From NCBI GenBank assembly GCA_014378105.1, contig JACMOI010000009.1:1-45100 (forward strand): 45,100 nt of DNA. The letters are read 5' to 3'. Below the pieces are notes generated by a model. It did no database searches. It worked only from the letters and a program-made list of their open reading frames with translations, and was not told where the DNA came from. The DNA is from Pseudopedobacter sp. GTDB taxonomy: Bacteria; Bacteroidota; Bacteroidia; Sphingobacteriales; Sphingobacteriaceae. The position numbers were made by a program, and so were the translations under genes. This document shows positions 9,348-18,745 of the stretch, piece after piece (the first letter of the stretch is position 1; each line of letters opens with the position of its first letter).

Positions 9348-10433
9348 TTAAACCTTCTCCTTCTGTAACAAGGCAGGAATGGTTTTAAAGAGAATTTTTA
9401 TATCCAGCCAAATGGAATAATGCTTAGCATAAAAGTTATCTAATTTTTTTCGCTCAATCTCAGACATCACCTTTTTACCACGTTTGCTTATTTGCCACAA
9501 TCCTGTTAAACCAGATGGGCCTAAAAATCGCATAGACCATTCATTGGTAGTTAATTGTTCTGCCTCATAAAGTGGGAGAGGTCTGTTACCTACCAAAGAC
9601 ATATCTCCTTTTAAAACGTTTAATAGTTGGGGAAGCTCATCAATACTGCTACTCCTTAAAAACGATCCAAGCTTAGTTATTCTAGGGTCATTTTGAACTT
9701 TAAAAAAAGCAGAATCTCCATATTGGTTCTGGCTAGACAAAGACTCAATTTCTGTATCTGCACCAATTCTCATTGATCTAAACTTATAGAAATCAAATAT
9801 TTTATATCCCGTACCTACCCGTTTGCTGGTATAAAATACTGGTCCCTTAGAATCCATTTTAACCAAAGCCGCAACAATTAAAAAAATTGGAGATAAACAA
9901 ACTAAAGCAGCAGAAGATAGCATGACATCTAAAAACCTTTTTGCAAAAGGCATTTCATACTCAATTTGCGGAACTTGAGACAATTGATTAACCTGTGACC
10001 TTAAAACTTTATAAAAAGTCAAGAATTTCAGTCTCTCTTTTACATCGCTGTAAGGAATAGGAGCAGTGTAGCAATCAGAAACACCTAACCCAAGAGCCGT
10101 CTTTACAATGACTGAGTTTTTCTCGGTTAATAGAAAAATGGTAATTAAGTTTTTTGTGATGAAATTACCCTTTAAAAATTGAATGAAGTCGTTTATTTCT
10201 GGGAACTTTAAAGGGTTAACTTCTATCAGAATAATTGTATTCAGATCGTTGATAGAAAGTTTTTGAGTTGCAGATTTCAGTAAAGCAACGCTTTCTGATT
10301 TAGTTAAAGAAAAATCTGAATTTTGAAAGCCTGTTATTATTTCATTTTCTAATGAATCGGCGAAATAAAGAGCATTAACTTTAGCATCTGTAAAAATTTG
10401 AGAACCTGGTGCGTTAACATTCGAAAATTGCAT
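9348..10433 (-). CDS. Initiating undecaprenyl-phosphate sugar transferase with receiver-like N-terminal domain
   Basis: The C-terminal two thirds (about 164-361) is a bacterial sugar transferase (WcaJ/WbaP catalytic region): KRFLDVMLSS starts the membrane re-entrant helix (167-190), followed by GPVFYTSKRVG, FYKFRSM, the DELPQL motif, GDMSLVGNRP and GLTGLWQI. Such enzymes load the first sugar phosphate onto undecaprenyl phosphate for exopolysaccharide synthesis. Instead of the four N-terminal membrane helices and NAD-like domain of long WcaJ forms, residues about 60-140 look like a receiver fold that has lost its key residues (IILIEVNP where a phospho-Asp would be, and Ala-Pro in TAPIP where Lys-Pro would be). 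The gene lies three bases after a true single-domain response regulator, which suggests two-component control of polysaccharide initiation. Confidence 0.88.
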   Translation of the reverse strand: MQFSNVNAPGSQIFTDAKVNALYFADSLENEIITGFQNSDFSLTKSESVALLKSATQKLSINDLNTIILIEVNPLKFPEINDFIQFLKGNFITKNLITIFLLTEKNSVIVKTALGLGVSDCYTAPIPYSDVKERLKFLTFYKVLRSQVNQLSQVPQIEYEMPFAKRFLDVMLSSAALVCLSPIFLIVAALVKMDSKGPVFYTSKRVGTGYKIFDFYKFRSMRIGADTEIESLSSQNQYGDSAFFKVQNDPRITKLGSFLRSSSIDELPQLLNVLKGDMSLVGNRPLPLYEAEQLTTNEWSMRFLGPSGLTGLWQISKRGKKVMSEIERKKLDNFYAKHYSIWLDIKILFKTIPALLQKEKV

Positions 10434-10436
10434 CCG

Positions 10437-10832
10437 CTAATTTAGTATAATTTTTATTTTATCTTTTAAAATTGAAGGATTAAAAGGCTTAGACATCAAA
10501 CCATTAATTTCATAAGGAATTTTAGTTTTAATATTTTCTAAAGTTTCTGATCCTGAAAGAACAATTACCGGAACATCCCTGAAATATCCACTAACTTTTA
10601 ATGATTTCACAAATTCAGCACCATCAAAATAAGGCATTTCCATGTCAGAGATAATTAAATCAGGAATATTCCCGCTGTCTAACCAAGTTAAAGCATCAAA
10701 CCCATTATTTTTGATCACCAACTCATAATCTTTTTTAAGTATGAATTCAAGCAATTTTAAGATTGCAATTTCATCATCTACTAAAAGAATTCGCTTCTTT
10801 GGGTTCTCGGTATTTCTTTCTGTAACTATCAT
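10437..10832 (-). CDS. Single-domain response regulator (receiver only)
   Basis: The 131-residue protein is a stand-alone receiver. The acidic pair is Asp19-Asp20 (LLVDDE), the phospho-acceptor Asp63 lies in ISDMEMP, the switch Ser93 in VLSGSE and the conserved Lys115 in SKPF. No output domain follows. It is the first gene of a two-gene unit with the sugar transferase (three-base gap), whose N-terminus looks like an inactive receiver. Family knowledge says such proteins act by contact with a partner; context suggests that the partner is the transferase. No histidine kinase gene is adjacent. Confidence 0.9.
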   Translation of the reverse strand: MIVTERNTENPKKRILLVDDEIAILKLLEFILKKDYELVIKNNGFDALTWLDSGNIPDLIISDMEMPYFDGAEFVKSLKVSGYFRDVPVIVLSGSETLENIKTKIPYEINGLMSKPFNPSILKDKIKIILN

Positions 10833-11212
10833 AATTTTAATTATTAACTGAAATTAATAAGACAGAAAAAGTGCCGAAATCGCTGATAAATCACAGCTAA
10901 ACTTATTGCGCTTTGATGGTGACTATTTAATGATAAAGTTATTTTTTATAGTTTTCATTATTTAAAGCTAATGTATCAATTTTTTATTCTTAATGTATTG
11001 ATTATCAATTATATAATTTTATGATATTTCTACTAACAATAGGATCAACAAGGGATAATAGTTAACAAGTTTAAAGTATAAATAAAATGTTTTTTTTCTT
11101 GAGTAAATAATATATCTCATAATTGAAATTATTGGGCGTTTTTATTGTAGAATAAAATCCCGTTTTGAGAAATAAAATACCTAATAATTGAGATTTGGGA
11201 AGAATGCCAATC
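10833..11212. other. Gene-free AT-rich interval
   Basis: About 380 bases upstream of the response regulator and downstream of yidC. I see no ORF, tRNA or convincing promoter. A partly repeated ATAATTGA(A/G)ATT appears near 11120 and 11185, too short to interpret. Confidence 0.5.
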
Positions 11213-11250
11213 CAAAAAAAATCCCTTTTGATAAATATTCAAAAGGGATT
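11213..11250 (-). terminator. Intrinsic terminator of the pyrG-yidC operon
   Basis: On the minus strand AATCCCTTTTGA (11250-11239) pairs perfectly with TCAAAAGGGATT (11231-11220) around a 7-base loop, followed by seven U. It begins 15 bases past the yidC stop. Confidence 0.93.
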
Positions 11251-11265
11251 TTATGTTTAAAATAA

Positions 11266-13038
11266 TTATTTCTTTTTCTGTTGTTGACTTTGTCTCATCA
11301 TTTCTTCCATTTTCTTTTGGAAACCACCAGTCTTTTTCTTGCTTTCTGGTTTTTTCTTATTCTCTTGAATTTGGGCGTGAATCTTATCATCATCAACAAA
11401 CTTTCTGATAAAATACTGTTGTGAGAAAGTTAGAATATTAGCACAGAAATAGTAGTAATTTAAACCGGCAGGATAGCTATTCAAAACACCAAAGAAAATA
11501 ATTGGAGTAATGTATCCAATGTATTTCATTTGCCCCTGAGCGCCAGATACCTGATTATTAAAGTACGTATAAATTAATGTAGAAATGGTCATTAAAATAC
11601 ACATCAAACTAATATGACTTCCTATTACAGGTAAAGAAAAACCTAACTTAAAAAAATCATCATAAGTAGATAAATCATGCATCCACAAGAAACTTTCGTG
11701 TCTTAACTCAAATAAATTCGGGAAAAAATAGAAAAAGGCTAAGATAAATGGCATTTGGAATACCATTGGTAAACATCCACCTAAGGGATTTACACCGGCT
11801 TGTTTATATAATTTTAGATATTCTTGTTGTACTAATGCTTGATTTCCTTCACCAACTTTTTTCTTAATCTCATCCATTTCAGGTTTCAGAACCCTCATCT
11901 TAGCCATGGATAGATAAGATTTATAGGTAAACGGAAATAATACTGATTTTAAAATGATGGTTAATAAAAGGATAATTAATCCATAACCAAGGTTTAAGCT
12001 TTCAAAGAAATTGAAGATTGGCAATACCAAGAAGCGGTTAATCCACTTTAAAGGTCCCCAGCCCATTTTAACCATTTTCTCTAAATCATTTCCCTGATCC
12101 TTTAATTGGCTAAATTTATTTGAACCAAAATAGAACTGCATGTCATAGCTGTTGAGATCTTGATTTTTAAAAGGTAAAGTTAATTTGGTTGAATAAGCTT
12201 TAATTGCCGAGCTATCTGGAAGCGCCTCAATTTTAACAGTTGCTTTACTAAAACCTTCTTTTGAAATAATGGCGCCCGAAAAGAAATGTTCTTTAAAAGC
12301 CACCCATTTTACTTTTTGGCCTTCAAGAATCTTTTCACCATCTTTTCCTTCATTTAAATAATCAACACCGTCATTTGCTTGATTATAATAAGTAGTAGAG
12401 TACATCCTTTCATTTTTGATGTCTCTTTCTTGTTGTAATAGTTTAGTACTCCAATCTAAAACAAGGTTATTGGTGATCTTATTTTGAAAACCTTTAACAT
12501 CCATTTTAAAGTCGACCTTGTAAGAATCAGGTTGTAATGAATAGGTATAATTTACAAATGAACCATCAGGGTTTTGCATTTGCATCACTATGCTACGTCC
12601 ATCTTGACTAACCTTGTTAAATGGCCGAGAAGAAGTGTTACCTTCTTTATACGCTATTCCAAATTTAGTATCCGCATCATTAAAAAGTATCACTGGCTTA
12701 CCTTCATAAGTAGTTTCTTCTTTAATTTCTACGCTGGCAATCCTACCACCGATATTAGAAATACTCAATTTGATTAAGTTATTTTCTAAAGTGAAAATTT
12801 CATCTTTAATGTCTGCTGGATTTGTGATACCTGAATCTGATGCTAAGGTGGAATCTGCTTTGGCTGCAGTGGGCATTTGTGCCACTTTCTTTTGACTAAC
12901 CGAATTTTCTTTTAGCACTGCAATAGAATCTTGCATGGCTTTTTTCTTTAATTCTTCTGATGATGGCTTTAAAAGAAATGTTGATCCTACTAAAATTATT
13001 AAAATCAGGAATAATCCTGTAAACGTATTTCTATCCAT
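11266..13038 (-). CDS. yidC: Membrane protein insertase YidC
   Basis: At 590 residues this is a full-length Gram-negative YidC. An N-terminal membrane anchor (about 5-23, beginning MDRNTFTGLFLILIILVG) is followed by a low-complexity linker and the periplasmic beta-supersandwich domain (about 75-330). The five-helix Oxa1/YidC core (about 345-550) has the cytoplasmic KMRVLKPEMDEIKKK segment and NPLGGCLPMVFQMPF. The tail is very basic (KKKPESKKK, QQQKKK), typical of Bacteroidota and Oxa1-like ribosome contacts. YidC inserts inner-membrane proteins alone or with SecYEG. It lies 33 bases after pyrG in the same direction and ends at a strong terminator. Confidence 0.98.
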   Translation of the reverse strand: MDRNTFTGLFLILIILVGSTFLLKPSSEELKKKAMQDSIAVLKENSVSQKKVAQMPTAAKADSTLASDSGITNPADIKDEIFTLENNLIKLSISNIGGRIASVEIKEETTYEGKPVILFNDADTKFGIAYKEGNTSSRPFNKVSQDGRSIVMQMQNPDGSFVNYTYSLQPDSYKVDFKMDVKGFQNKITNNLVLDWSTKLLQQERDIKNERMYSTTYYNQANDGVDYLNEGKDGEKILEGQKVKWVAFKEHFFSGAIISKEGFSKATVKIEALPDSSAIKAYSTKLTLPFKNQDLNSYDMQFYFGSNKFSQLKDQGNDLEKMVKMGWGPLKWINRFLVLPIFNFFESLNLGYGLIILLLTIILKSVLFPFTYKSYLSMAKMRVLKPEMDEIKKKVGEGNQALVQQEYLKLYKQAGVNPLGGCLPMVFQMPFILAFFYFFPNLFELRHESFLWMHDLSTYDDFFKLGFSLPVIGSHISLMCILMTISTLIYTYFNNQVSGAQGQMKYIGYITPIIFFGVLNSYPAGLNYYYFCANILTFSQQYFIRKFVDDDKIHAQIQENKKKPESKKKTGGFQKKMEEMMRQSQQQKKK

Positions 13039-13071
13039 TATTGCTGTTTATATCCTCTGTAATCCTTTTTT

Positions 13072-14685
13072 TTAGTTCTTTTTCTTTGCGTACTCAAGTG
13101 AAGCGGCGACAAATCTAACAAAAAGTGGGTGAGGATTAGCAACAGTTGACTTTAATTCTGGGTGAAATTGTGCTGCCACAAAATAAGGATGGCTTTTGAG
13201 TTCAATCATTTCCACTAAATTATTTTCTGGATTAATACCCGATGCAACCATTCCTGCATCTTCATATTGCTTTAAATATTGGTTGTTAAACTCATATCTA
13301 TGACGATGACGTTCTGTAATTTTTGATTTCCCATAGATGCTGTATGCCTTGGTGCCCTTCTTTAGTTCACAGTTATAAGCTCCTAATCTCATCGTCCCAC
13401 CTTTTAGCGTTATTTTCTTTTGATCCTCCATCATAGAAATAACAGCTTCATTGGTGCTTTCGTCCATTTCGGTACTGTGTGCATCTTTTAATCCCAATAC
13501 ATTTCTGCCATATTCAATAACGGCACACTGCATTCCTAAACAAATTCCAAAAAACGGAATATTATTTTCTCTGATAAACTTGATGGCAATGATTTTTCCT
13601 TCGATACCCCTATTTCCAAAACCTGGGGCAACTAAAACACCATCTAAATGAGCAAGTTTAGCCTGTACATTTTCTTCAGTTATTCCTTCAGAATGGATAC
13701 TTTCTACTCTTACTTTACATTCGTTTTGTGCTCCAGCATGTATAAATGATTCGGTAATTGATTTATAAGCATCGGGTAATTCAACATATTTACCTACTAA
13801 ACCAATTCTAATTTCGGCTGTTGGATTTTTAAGTCTTCCTAAAAAGTCTTTCCAATTTTCTAGATCAGGATCATTTTTCAGTGGAAGTTTTAATTTTGAT
13901 AAAACTGTACGATCTAATTGCTCTTTTAGCATCAATAAAGGAACATCATAAATGGTTTTAGCATCGATTGATTCGATCACTGCATTCACATTTACATTAC
14001 AAAAAAGTGCAATTTTCTTTCTAATGTCTTGTGAAATATGATGTTCGGTTCTACAAACCAAAATATCAGGTTGAATGCCATATTCTAACAACATTTTAAC
14101 CGAGTGCTGGGTAGGTTTGGTTTTCAACTCACCGGCAGCAGCCAAAAATGGCACTAATGTTAAATGGATAACAATGGCATTGTTTGAACCCACTTCCCAC
14201 TTAAACTGACGAACCGCCTCTATATAAGGTAATGATTCAATATCACCTACGGTGCCACCAAGTTCAGTAATGACAATATCATAATCTCCACTTTCGCCCA
14301 ATAAGCTCATATTACGCTTAATTTCATCAGTTATATGAGGCACAACTTGTACGGTCTTACCTAAATAAGCACCTTCACGTTCTCTATTGATTACGTTTTG
14401 ATAAATTCTTCCGGTGGTAATATTGTTGGCTTGTGAGGTGTTCACGTTTAAAAAGCGCTCATAATGTCCTAAGTCTAAATCGGTTTCTGCGCCATCTTCT
14501 GTTACATAGCATTCGCCATGCTCATAAGGATTTAATGTGCCTGGATCAATATTAATATAAGGATCAAATTTCTGAATAGTTACGCGGTAACCTCTGGCCT
14601 GTAAGAGTTTAGCTAATGATGCGGAAATAATACCTTTTCCTAGAGACGATGTAACGCCGCCCGTAACAAAAATATACTTAGTCAT
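13072..14685 (-). CDS. pyrG: CTP synthase (glutamine-hydrolysing)
   Basis: The 537-residue protein makes CTP from UTP, ATP and glutamine, the last step of pyrimidine nucleotide synthesis. The ATG at 14685 is chosen because [19 protein letters not shown] is the family's N-terminus with its P-loop (about 8-20); an upstream ATG in frame would add 25 unrelated residues. The synthetase domain covers about 1-270 ([11 protein letters not shown] conserved) and the class I glutaminase about 295-535, with catalytic Cys382 (FGICLGMQ), His508 and Glu510 (QFHPE). All catalytic residues are present. It is the first gene of a pair with yidC. Confidence 0.98.
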   Translation of the reverse strand: MTKYIFVTGGVTSSLGKGIISASLAKLLQARGYRVTIQKFDPYINIDPGTLNPYEHGECYVTEDGAETDLDLGHYERFLNVNTSQANNITTGRIYQNVINREREGAYLGKTVQVVPHITDEIKRNMSLLGESGDYDIVITELGGTVGDIESLPYIEAVRQFKWEVGSNNAIVIHLTLVPFLAAAGELKTKPTQHSVKMLLEYGIQPDILVCRTEHHISQDIRKKIALFCNVNVNAVIESIDAKTIYDVPLLMLKEQLDRTVLSKLKLPLKNDPDLENWKDFLGRLKNPTAEIRIGLVGKYVELPDAYKSITESFIHAGAQNECKVRVESIHSEGITEENVQAKLAHLDGVLVAPGFGNRGIEGKIIAIKFIRENNIPFFGICLGMQCAVIEYGRNVLGLKDAHSTEMDESTNEAVISMMEDQKKITLKGGTMRLGAYNCELKKGTKAYSIYGKSKITERHRHRYEFNNQYLKQYEDAGMVASGINPENNLVEMIELKSHPYFVAAQFHPELKSTVANPHPLFVRFVAASLEYAKKKN

Positions 14686-14823
14686 GATGGATTTAGTGTT
14701 TTTGAGACTTAAAATAGAGGGCTGAATTGCCAAATTTAAATCTCTTTGTACGGGATTCAAAAGTAGATAAATTTTTCGATTCTGGGTTACTTGTGGAGAA
14801 AATAAACTTTTGTGGAAAAGCTT

Positions 14824-15738
14824 TTAGTGAGTATGATCATGGGTAGCTATTGACTCGTGAGAACAATCACAATGTAAATGAGCAGTGCTTTTTTCTATCT
14901 GAATGGTATTGTGAGAGATATTAAACTGTTTCTTAATGATTTTATTTAGTTCTTCTAGTAATTGATCTGGGCTATTTAAATCACTCACCACATGAACAGA
15001 TAATGCATTTTGCGAAGTACTTAAAGCCCAAACGTGTAAATCATGAATACGTAAAACATCAAGGTGTGAAAGAATTGCTTGTTCAATATTTTCTACATCA
15101 AATTTTTCGGGAGCGGCATCTAAGGCTAGAAAAACTGATTCTTTCAAAAGAGACCATGTGGTGTAAATAATGAAAGCAACAATGAGGATACCTAAAACAG
15201 GATCGATCCAATTTAATCCTGTATATAATATAATTGCCCCACCAATAGCTACACCTAATGATACCCCAGCATCAGCAGACATATGAAGAAATGCCCCTTT
15301 AATGTTTAGATCATCTTCTTGACCTTTCATAAATAGAAGAGCTGTGGCGGTATTTATGGCCACCCCAACTAGGGCAACAATAATGACGATAGAGCCTTCT
15401 ACAGATGCGCCATTGATGAGTTTATCAAATGCTTCATAGGCTATAAAGGCAGCACTTAACATTAAAAACAAACCATTTATCAATGATGATAATATGGTAC
15501 TTTTTCTGTAGCCGTAGGTGAAATTTCCATTTGGCTTCTTTGTGGCTAAATAAGTGGCTACCCAAGCTAAAATAAGGCTTAAAACATCTACCAAATTATG
15601 TCCTGCATCAGCTAATAAAGCTGATGAATTGGCTTTAAAGCCATAAATAACTTCAACAACTACAAAAAGTATATTGAGTATGATGCCAAATTTGAAAGCA
15701 TTATTGTGTTTTACTGAATGTTGATGCTGATGAGCCAT
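14824..15738 (-). CDS. Cation diffusion facilitator (zinc/cadmium efflux, CzcD-like)
   Basis: The 304-residue protein has six predicted membrane helices and a cytoplasmic C-terminal domain. Metal-site residues are visible: His47 and Asp51 in helix 2 (DAGHNLVD) and His152 and Asp156 in helix 5 (HMSAD), the HxxxD/HxxxD pattern of Zn/Cd members. Both ends are rich in His (MAHQHQHSVKH at the start, HLHCDCSHE and HDHTH at the end), probably cytoplasmic metal-binding tails. It exports divalent cations from the cytoplasm using the proton gradient. It is divergent from the small acidic gene at 15788 with a 49-base gap. Confidence 0.93.
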   Translation of the reverse strand: MAHQHQHSVKHNNAFKFGIILNILFVVVEVIYGFKANSSALLADAGHNLVDVLSLILAWVATYLATKKPNGNFTYGYRKSTILSSLINGLFLMLSAAFIAYEAFDKLINGASVEGSIVIIVALVGVAINTATALLFMKGQEDDLNIKGAFLHMSADAGVSLGVAIGGAIILYTGLNWIDPVLGILIVAFIIYTTWSLLKESVFLALDAAPEKFDVENIEQAILSHLDVLRIHDLHVWALSTSQNALSVHVVSDLNSPDQLLEELNKIIKKQFNISHNTIQIEKSTAHLHCDCSHESIATHDHTH

Positions 15739-15774
15739 TTAAAAAGCTTTTAAATCTTATTGACGTTTTTTATC

Positions 15775-15782
15775 TAATTTTG
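15775..15782 (+). promoter_or_regulatory. -7 promoter box just before the acidic small gene
   Basis: TAATTTTG fits TAnnTTTG exactly and ends five bases before the ATG at 15788, so the transcript would start at or next to the start codon. No clear -33 TTG is at the expected distance. Confidence 0.5.
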
Positions 15783-15787
15783 TTTCA

Positions 15788-16219
15788 ATGGGTCCAATTT
15801 ACAAAAGTTTGCTTTTACGTTATCAGAATTATTTGATTGAATTTTATCAATTGATAGAAGATAAGGAGATTATTTATCCAAAAGATTTGGCTAACGCGGC
15901 TATGATTAGAGATTTCTTAGAAAATCTACCAGAGTTATCTGATGAATTTGAAATAGAATTTACTATTAAAACCACATTGGATGAGCTGGAAAGCATTTGG
16001 CAAGCTCAATTTTCAGAAGATGGTTTTAGTATTCGCTCCTATACCTTAGAGGGTTTGGATGAATTAAATGAGTGGTATTTTCATTATCATGATGATTCGA
16101 AAGAATACGAAGGAAATTTATTTGCCGATGGTGACTGGGATTTGTTTTTAGAAGAAGTTGCGGAGATTGATAACCAGAGTGAAAAGAGGGTAGAAGCCTC
16201 TCTAATTTTTAACTATTAA
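15788..16219 (+). CDS. Conserved-looking acidic protein of unknown function
   Basis: I do not recognise this 143-residue protein. It is very acidic with many aromatic residues, has no signal peptide, no membrane segment and no cysteine, and looks like a compact soluble alpha/beta protein (helical first half, then strand-like SIRSYTLEGLD and WYFHYHDDSKEYEG). The frame is clean and codon use matches its neighbours. A TAnnTTTG box lies just before its ATG. It is divergent from the cation efflux gene and ends three bases from the convergent thioredoxin-fold gene, so context does not suggest a function. Confidence 0.75.
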   Translation: MGPIYKSLLLRYQNYLIEFYQLIEDKEIIYPKDLANAAMIRDFLENLPELSDEFEIEFTIKTTLDELESIWQAQFSEDGFSIRSYTLEGLDELNEWYFHYHDDSKEYEGNLFADGDWDLFLEEVAEIDNQSEKRVEASLIFNY

Positions 16220-16222
16220 TTC

Positions 16223-17590
16223 TCACAAAGTTTTATTCTGCATTTTTTCCAGTTCTTTCTGTATCATAGTCACATCTCTATTCTCTTTCTTAGCTAATGC
16301 TAAAGCCTTAAGCTGGGTATTTTCTGCTTCTAAATAAAAGCCCAAACGATAAAAAATGTGAGCAAGTGTATCATAATAACCATATATTGGATTTAAATCA
16401 ATTGATCTTTTACTCCAATTCATAGCCTTTATTAAGTAGCTCTGATTTTTTGTTCCTGTTAAATAAAAAGAAAAGGCAGCATTATTTAGTTCATTTGCAA
16501 AACTTGAGGTGTTAAAGGAAATGATATCGCGTCTTAAAACAACATCATTACCTTTTGAAATTGAATCAATGTTGAAAGGTTTTTTAGAATATAAGGAAGT
16601 ATTCAGTTTTTCTTGAATAGCACTTCTTTCTTTTTGATCTAATATTTTAATAGAATCAGCCGAGATTTGCATGTAATTTTGGTCGTAATATCTGCCAGCA
16701 GTCAACAAATAATTAGTAGTGTCCTTTACTGCTTGATAATATCTTAGCAAATTTAACGTCGAACTTTTGATGGCTTGTCGATAATTACCACCCCAACTGC
16801 TTCTCGTGAAGTTAGCAGTTGCATTCGCCCTAAAGTAATTTTTATCAGCAATAGCAGACATTAGTGAATTTGTGATAATGGCGTTATTGATTTCATTTCT
16901 TACGATTAGAGGTTCTTTTTTATAAATACTATCAATAATTTCTTTGTTTAAGTAAGCAGCCTTATAGGCTCTACCATCTACGAGCGGGCCGGCTTTTAAA
17001 ATAAAAAGAACTTCATCATAATTACTCAAATCCGAGACTTTTAAGAAATCGATATATTTCTCCATAATCTCTGCATTGTCTTTTAATCCAACCGAAATTC
17101 TTTTATTGACATAAGCCTTGATTTCTGGAATGGTCAGTTGGTTATTCTTAAACTCTTCATCATATGTGATTAACGATTTCTGTTTACTTAGGCTGAGTGC
17201 CTCATTAGCTATACCCAGAAGTTTGGAAGCCACAACATCTATACCCGATTTTTTTAACAGTAAACCTCCTTTGCTATCGAAAACCAAAATTGTTGGAAAG
17301 ATGGATAAGTGATACGTTTTGATAAATGCCAAAGCATTGGTATCCGCTCTATTAACCTTATAGGTTATAAAATGTGAATTTAATGATTCTACCAAACCTG
17401 TATTTGAAAATCCATCCGAATAATTGGCGACAGATGCGGGAGGTGTCACAGATATAAAAACAAAAAGTGGTTTATGCGTTTTCAATGAAAAGCTTTTTGC
17501 TGTTTCAAAAGTAGTCTCAAAATGGACGTTTTGTGCACATACCGCAAAAGAAATAGCTGATAGAATAATAAAAAGTAGATGTTTTTTCAT
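16223..17590 (-). CDS. Exported thioredoxin-fold protein lacking the CXXC, with TPR-like C-terminus
   Basis: The 455-residue protein has a signal peptide (MKKHLLFIILSAISFAVCAQ, cleaved near residue 20). Residues about 25-130 have a thioredoxin-like fold of the DUF255/thioredoxin_7 type: AKSFSLKTHKPLFVFIS, then FPTILVFDSKGGLLLKKSG with the cis-Pro region (IFPT). Where CXXC should follow the second strand the sequence is TPPASV, with no cysteine, so redox activity is not expected. The rest (about 140-455) is helical; the last 80 residues look like tetratricopeptide repeats (AMNWSKRSIDLNPIYGYYDTL). It is probably a periplasmic binding or scaffold protein. It is monocistronic as far as visible. 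Confidence 0.8.
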   Translation of the reverse strand: MKKHLLFIILSAISFAVCAQNVHFETTFETAKSFSLKTHKPLFVFISVTPPASVANYSDGFSNTGLVESLNSHFITYKVNRADTNALAFIKTYHLSIFPTILVFDSKGGLLLKKSGIDVVASKLLGIANEALSLSKQKSLITYDEEFKNNQLTIPEIKAYVNKRISVGLKDNAEIMEKYIDFLKVSDLSNYDEVLFILKAGPLVDGRAYKAAYLNKEIIDSIYKKEPLIVRNEINNAIITNSLMSAIADKNYFRANATANFTRSSWGGNYRQAIKSSTLNLLRYYQAVKDTTNYLLTAGRYYDQNYMQISADSIKILDQKERSAIQEKLNTSLYSKKPFNIDSISKGNDVVLRRDIISFNTSSFANELNNAAFSFYLTGTKNQSYLIKAMNWSKRSIDLNPIYGYYDTLAHIFYRLGFYLEAENTQLKALALAKKENRDVTMIQKELEKMQNKTL

Positions 17591-17733
17591 GGTTACTAAA
17601 TTAATTATAAAAATGAATACTGCAAATTTGATGTAAACAACGGGCAGTAAAATACTTTTTTATTGTAAACGTATTTCAGTATAGGACAGTCCATAGTTAT
17701 TAGAAGATGGAAAGGTCTTTATGCATACCTTTT

Positions 17734-17771
17734 TTCGCTCATCCTTCGTTTTTGAACGAAGGATGAGCGAA
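17734..17771. repeat. Perfect 17-bp inverted repeat with 4-base loop
   Basis: TTCGCTCATCCTTCGTT (17734-17750) and its exact reverse complement (17755-17771) flank TTTG. It lies 36 bases past the stop of the minus-strand epimerase gene, where a terminator would be, but neither strand has a following U-tract (on the minus strand the stem is followed by A's). It may be a processing or 3'-stability hairpin, or a dispersed palindrome. Confidence 0.9.
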
Positions 17772-17807
17772 GGAAAGCAAAAGAAGTTGCCTATTATTCC
17801 TAGATCA

Positions 17808-18695
17808 TTAAACCAGGTTAGCCTTTATATATTTATAACTTTGCGTAATGCTATCATAAGGGTCTCCAGGGCATTTATCCTGCTCAACAAAGAAATATTT
17901 AAGGCCAGCTTGGTCGGCATGTTTAAATATTTTCTTAAAGTCAATAATGCCATTGCCAACTTCAGTAAACATACGGTCAGCAGTTTTATCCATATCCTTC
18001 ACATGCCATAAGGGGAAACGTCCAGGGTGCTTATTGATCAAAGCAATAGGGTCCTGTTTTGCCTTGGTAATCCAATACAAATCCATTTCCATTTTAACAA
18101 GATTTTTATCAGTATTTGTTAGTAGGATTTCATAGGGATACTTACCATCCTCTTGAATGAACTCAAAATCATGATTGTGATAGCAAAGTTGAATGCCCGC
18201 TTTTTTACAGGTTTCGCCAGCTTTATTAAAATCTTCAGCTATTTTTTTGTAATGATCCAGGTTGCCACGTTCCGCTACTGATAAATAGGCGCAAACCATA
18301 TATTTAAGGCCAACTGTGGCAGCATCATCAACAGCTCGTTCCCAATCATTTAAAATAGTGCCTTTTTGTGAGGCTCCATTAACTTGTTCTTCGCCAAGCC
18401 GAAAGTGACTACTAGGCATTATCAAGCCATTTTGTTTTAAAAGAAAAGCAAATGCCTGAGGTGTCATGCCGTAAAACATTTCGTTTCCTGTGTAGGTAGC
18501 CCCTTCGACCGAGGTGTAACCAACCTGTGCAACTTTTGCTAGGGTTGATGCAGGGTCTTTTTGCATATAATCTCTAACCGTGTATAATTGCAGGCCGATG
18601 TGCTTTTTGTCATGGGCAAATAAATGAGGACTCAAAAGAACACCGGCAGAAAGCAAAGCCGAGTTTTTGAGAAATGTGCGTCTGGAGTTTATCAT
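17808..18695 (-). CDS. Tat-exported sugar phosphate isomerase/epimerase-like TIM-barrel protein
   Basis: The 295-residue protein has a twin-arginine signal (NSRRTFLKNSALLSAG, residues 3-18) followed by a xylose-isomerase-like TIM barrel. Likely metal ligands occur in the expected order: Glu in YTSVEGA, the HNHDFEF motif, Asp in MEMDLYWI, His in WHVKDMD, and Glu in FVEQD. The family covers isomerases, epimerases and 2-keto-myo-inositol dehydratases; the substrate cannot be told. The Tat signal implies a folded, probably metal-loaded enzyme in the periplasm. It is the last gene of a minus-strand group with a second paralogue (19229-20086) and a VOC protein between them, and a 17-bp hairpin follows it. 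Confidence 0.88.
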   Translation of the reverse strand: MINSRRTFLKNSALLSAGVLLSPHLFAHDKKHIGLQLYTVRDYMQKDPASTLAKVAQVGYTSVEGATYTGNEMFYGMTPQAFAFLLKQNGLIMPSSHFRLGEEQVNGASQKGTILNDWERAVDDAATVGLKYMVCAYLSVAERGNLDHYKKIAEDFNKAGETCKKAGIQLCYHNHDFEFIQEDGKYPYEILLTNTDKNLVKMEMDLYWITKAKQDPIALINKHPGRFPLWHVKDMDKTADRMFTEVGNGIIDFKKIFKHADQAGLKYFFVEQDKCPGDPYDSITQSYKYIKANLV

Positions 18696-18745
18696 GATTT
18701 TATAGTTAATTTAGGTTTAATTAGTATCATTAGCTGTTGACAGTT

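Noticed and set aside
13072-14760. Longer CTP synthase starting at 14760
   Set aside because: The 25 extra residues do not belong to the family; [10 protein letters not shown] at 14685 is the normal start.
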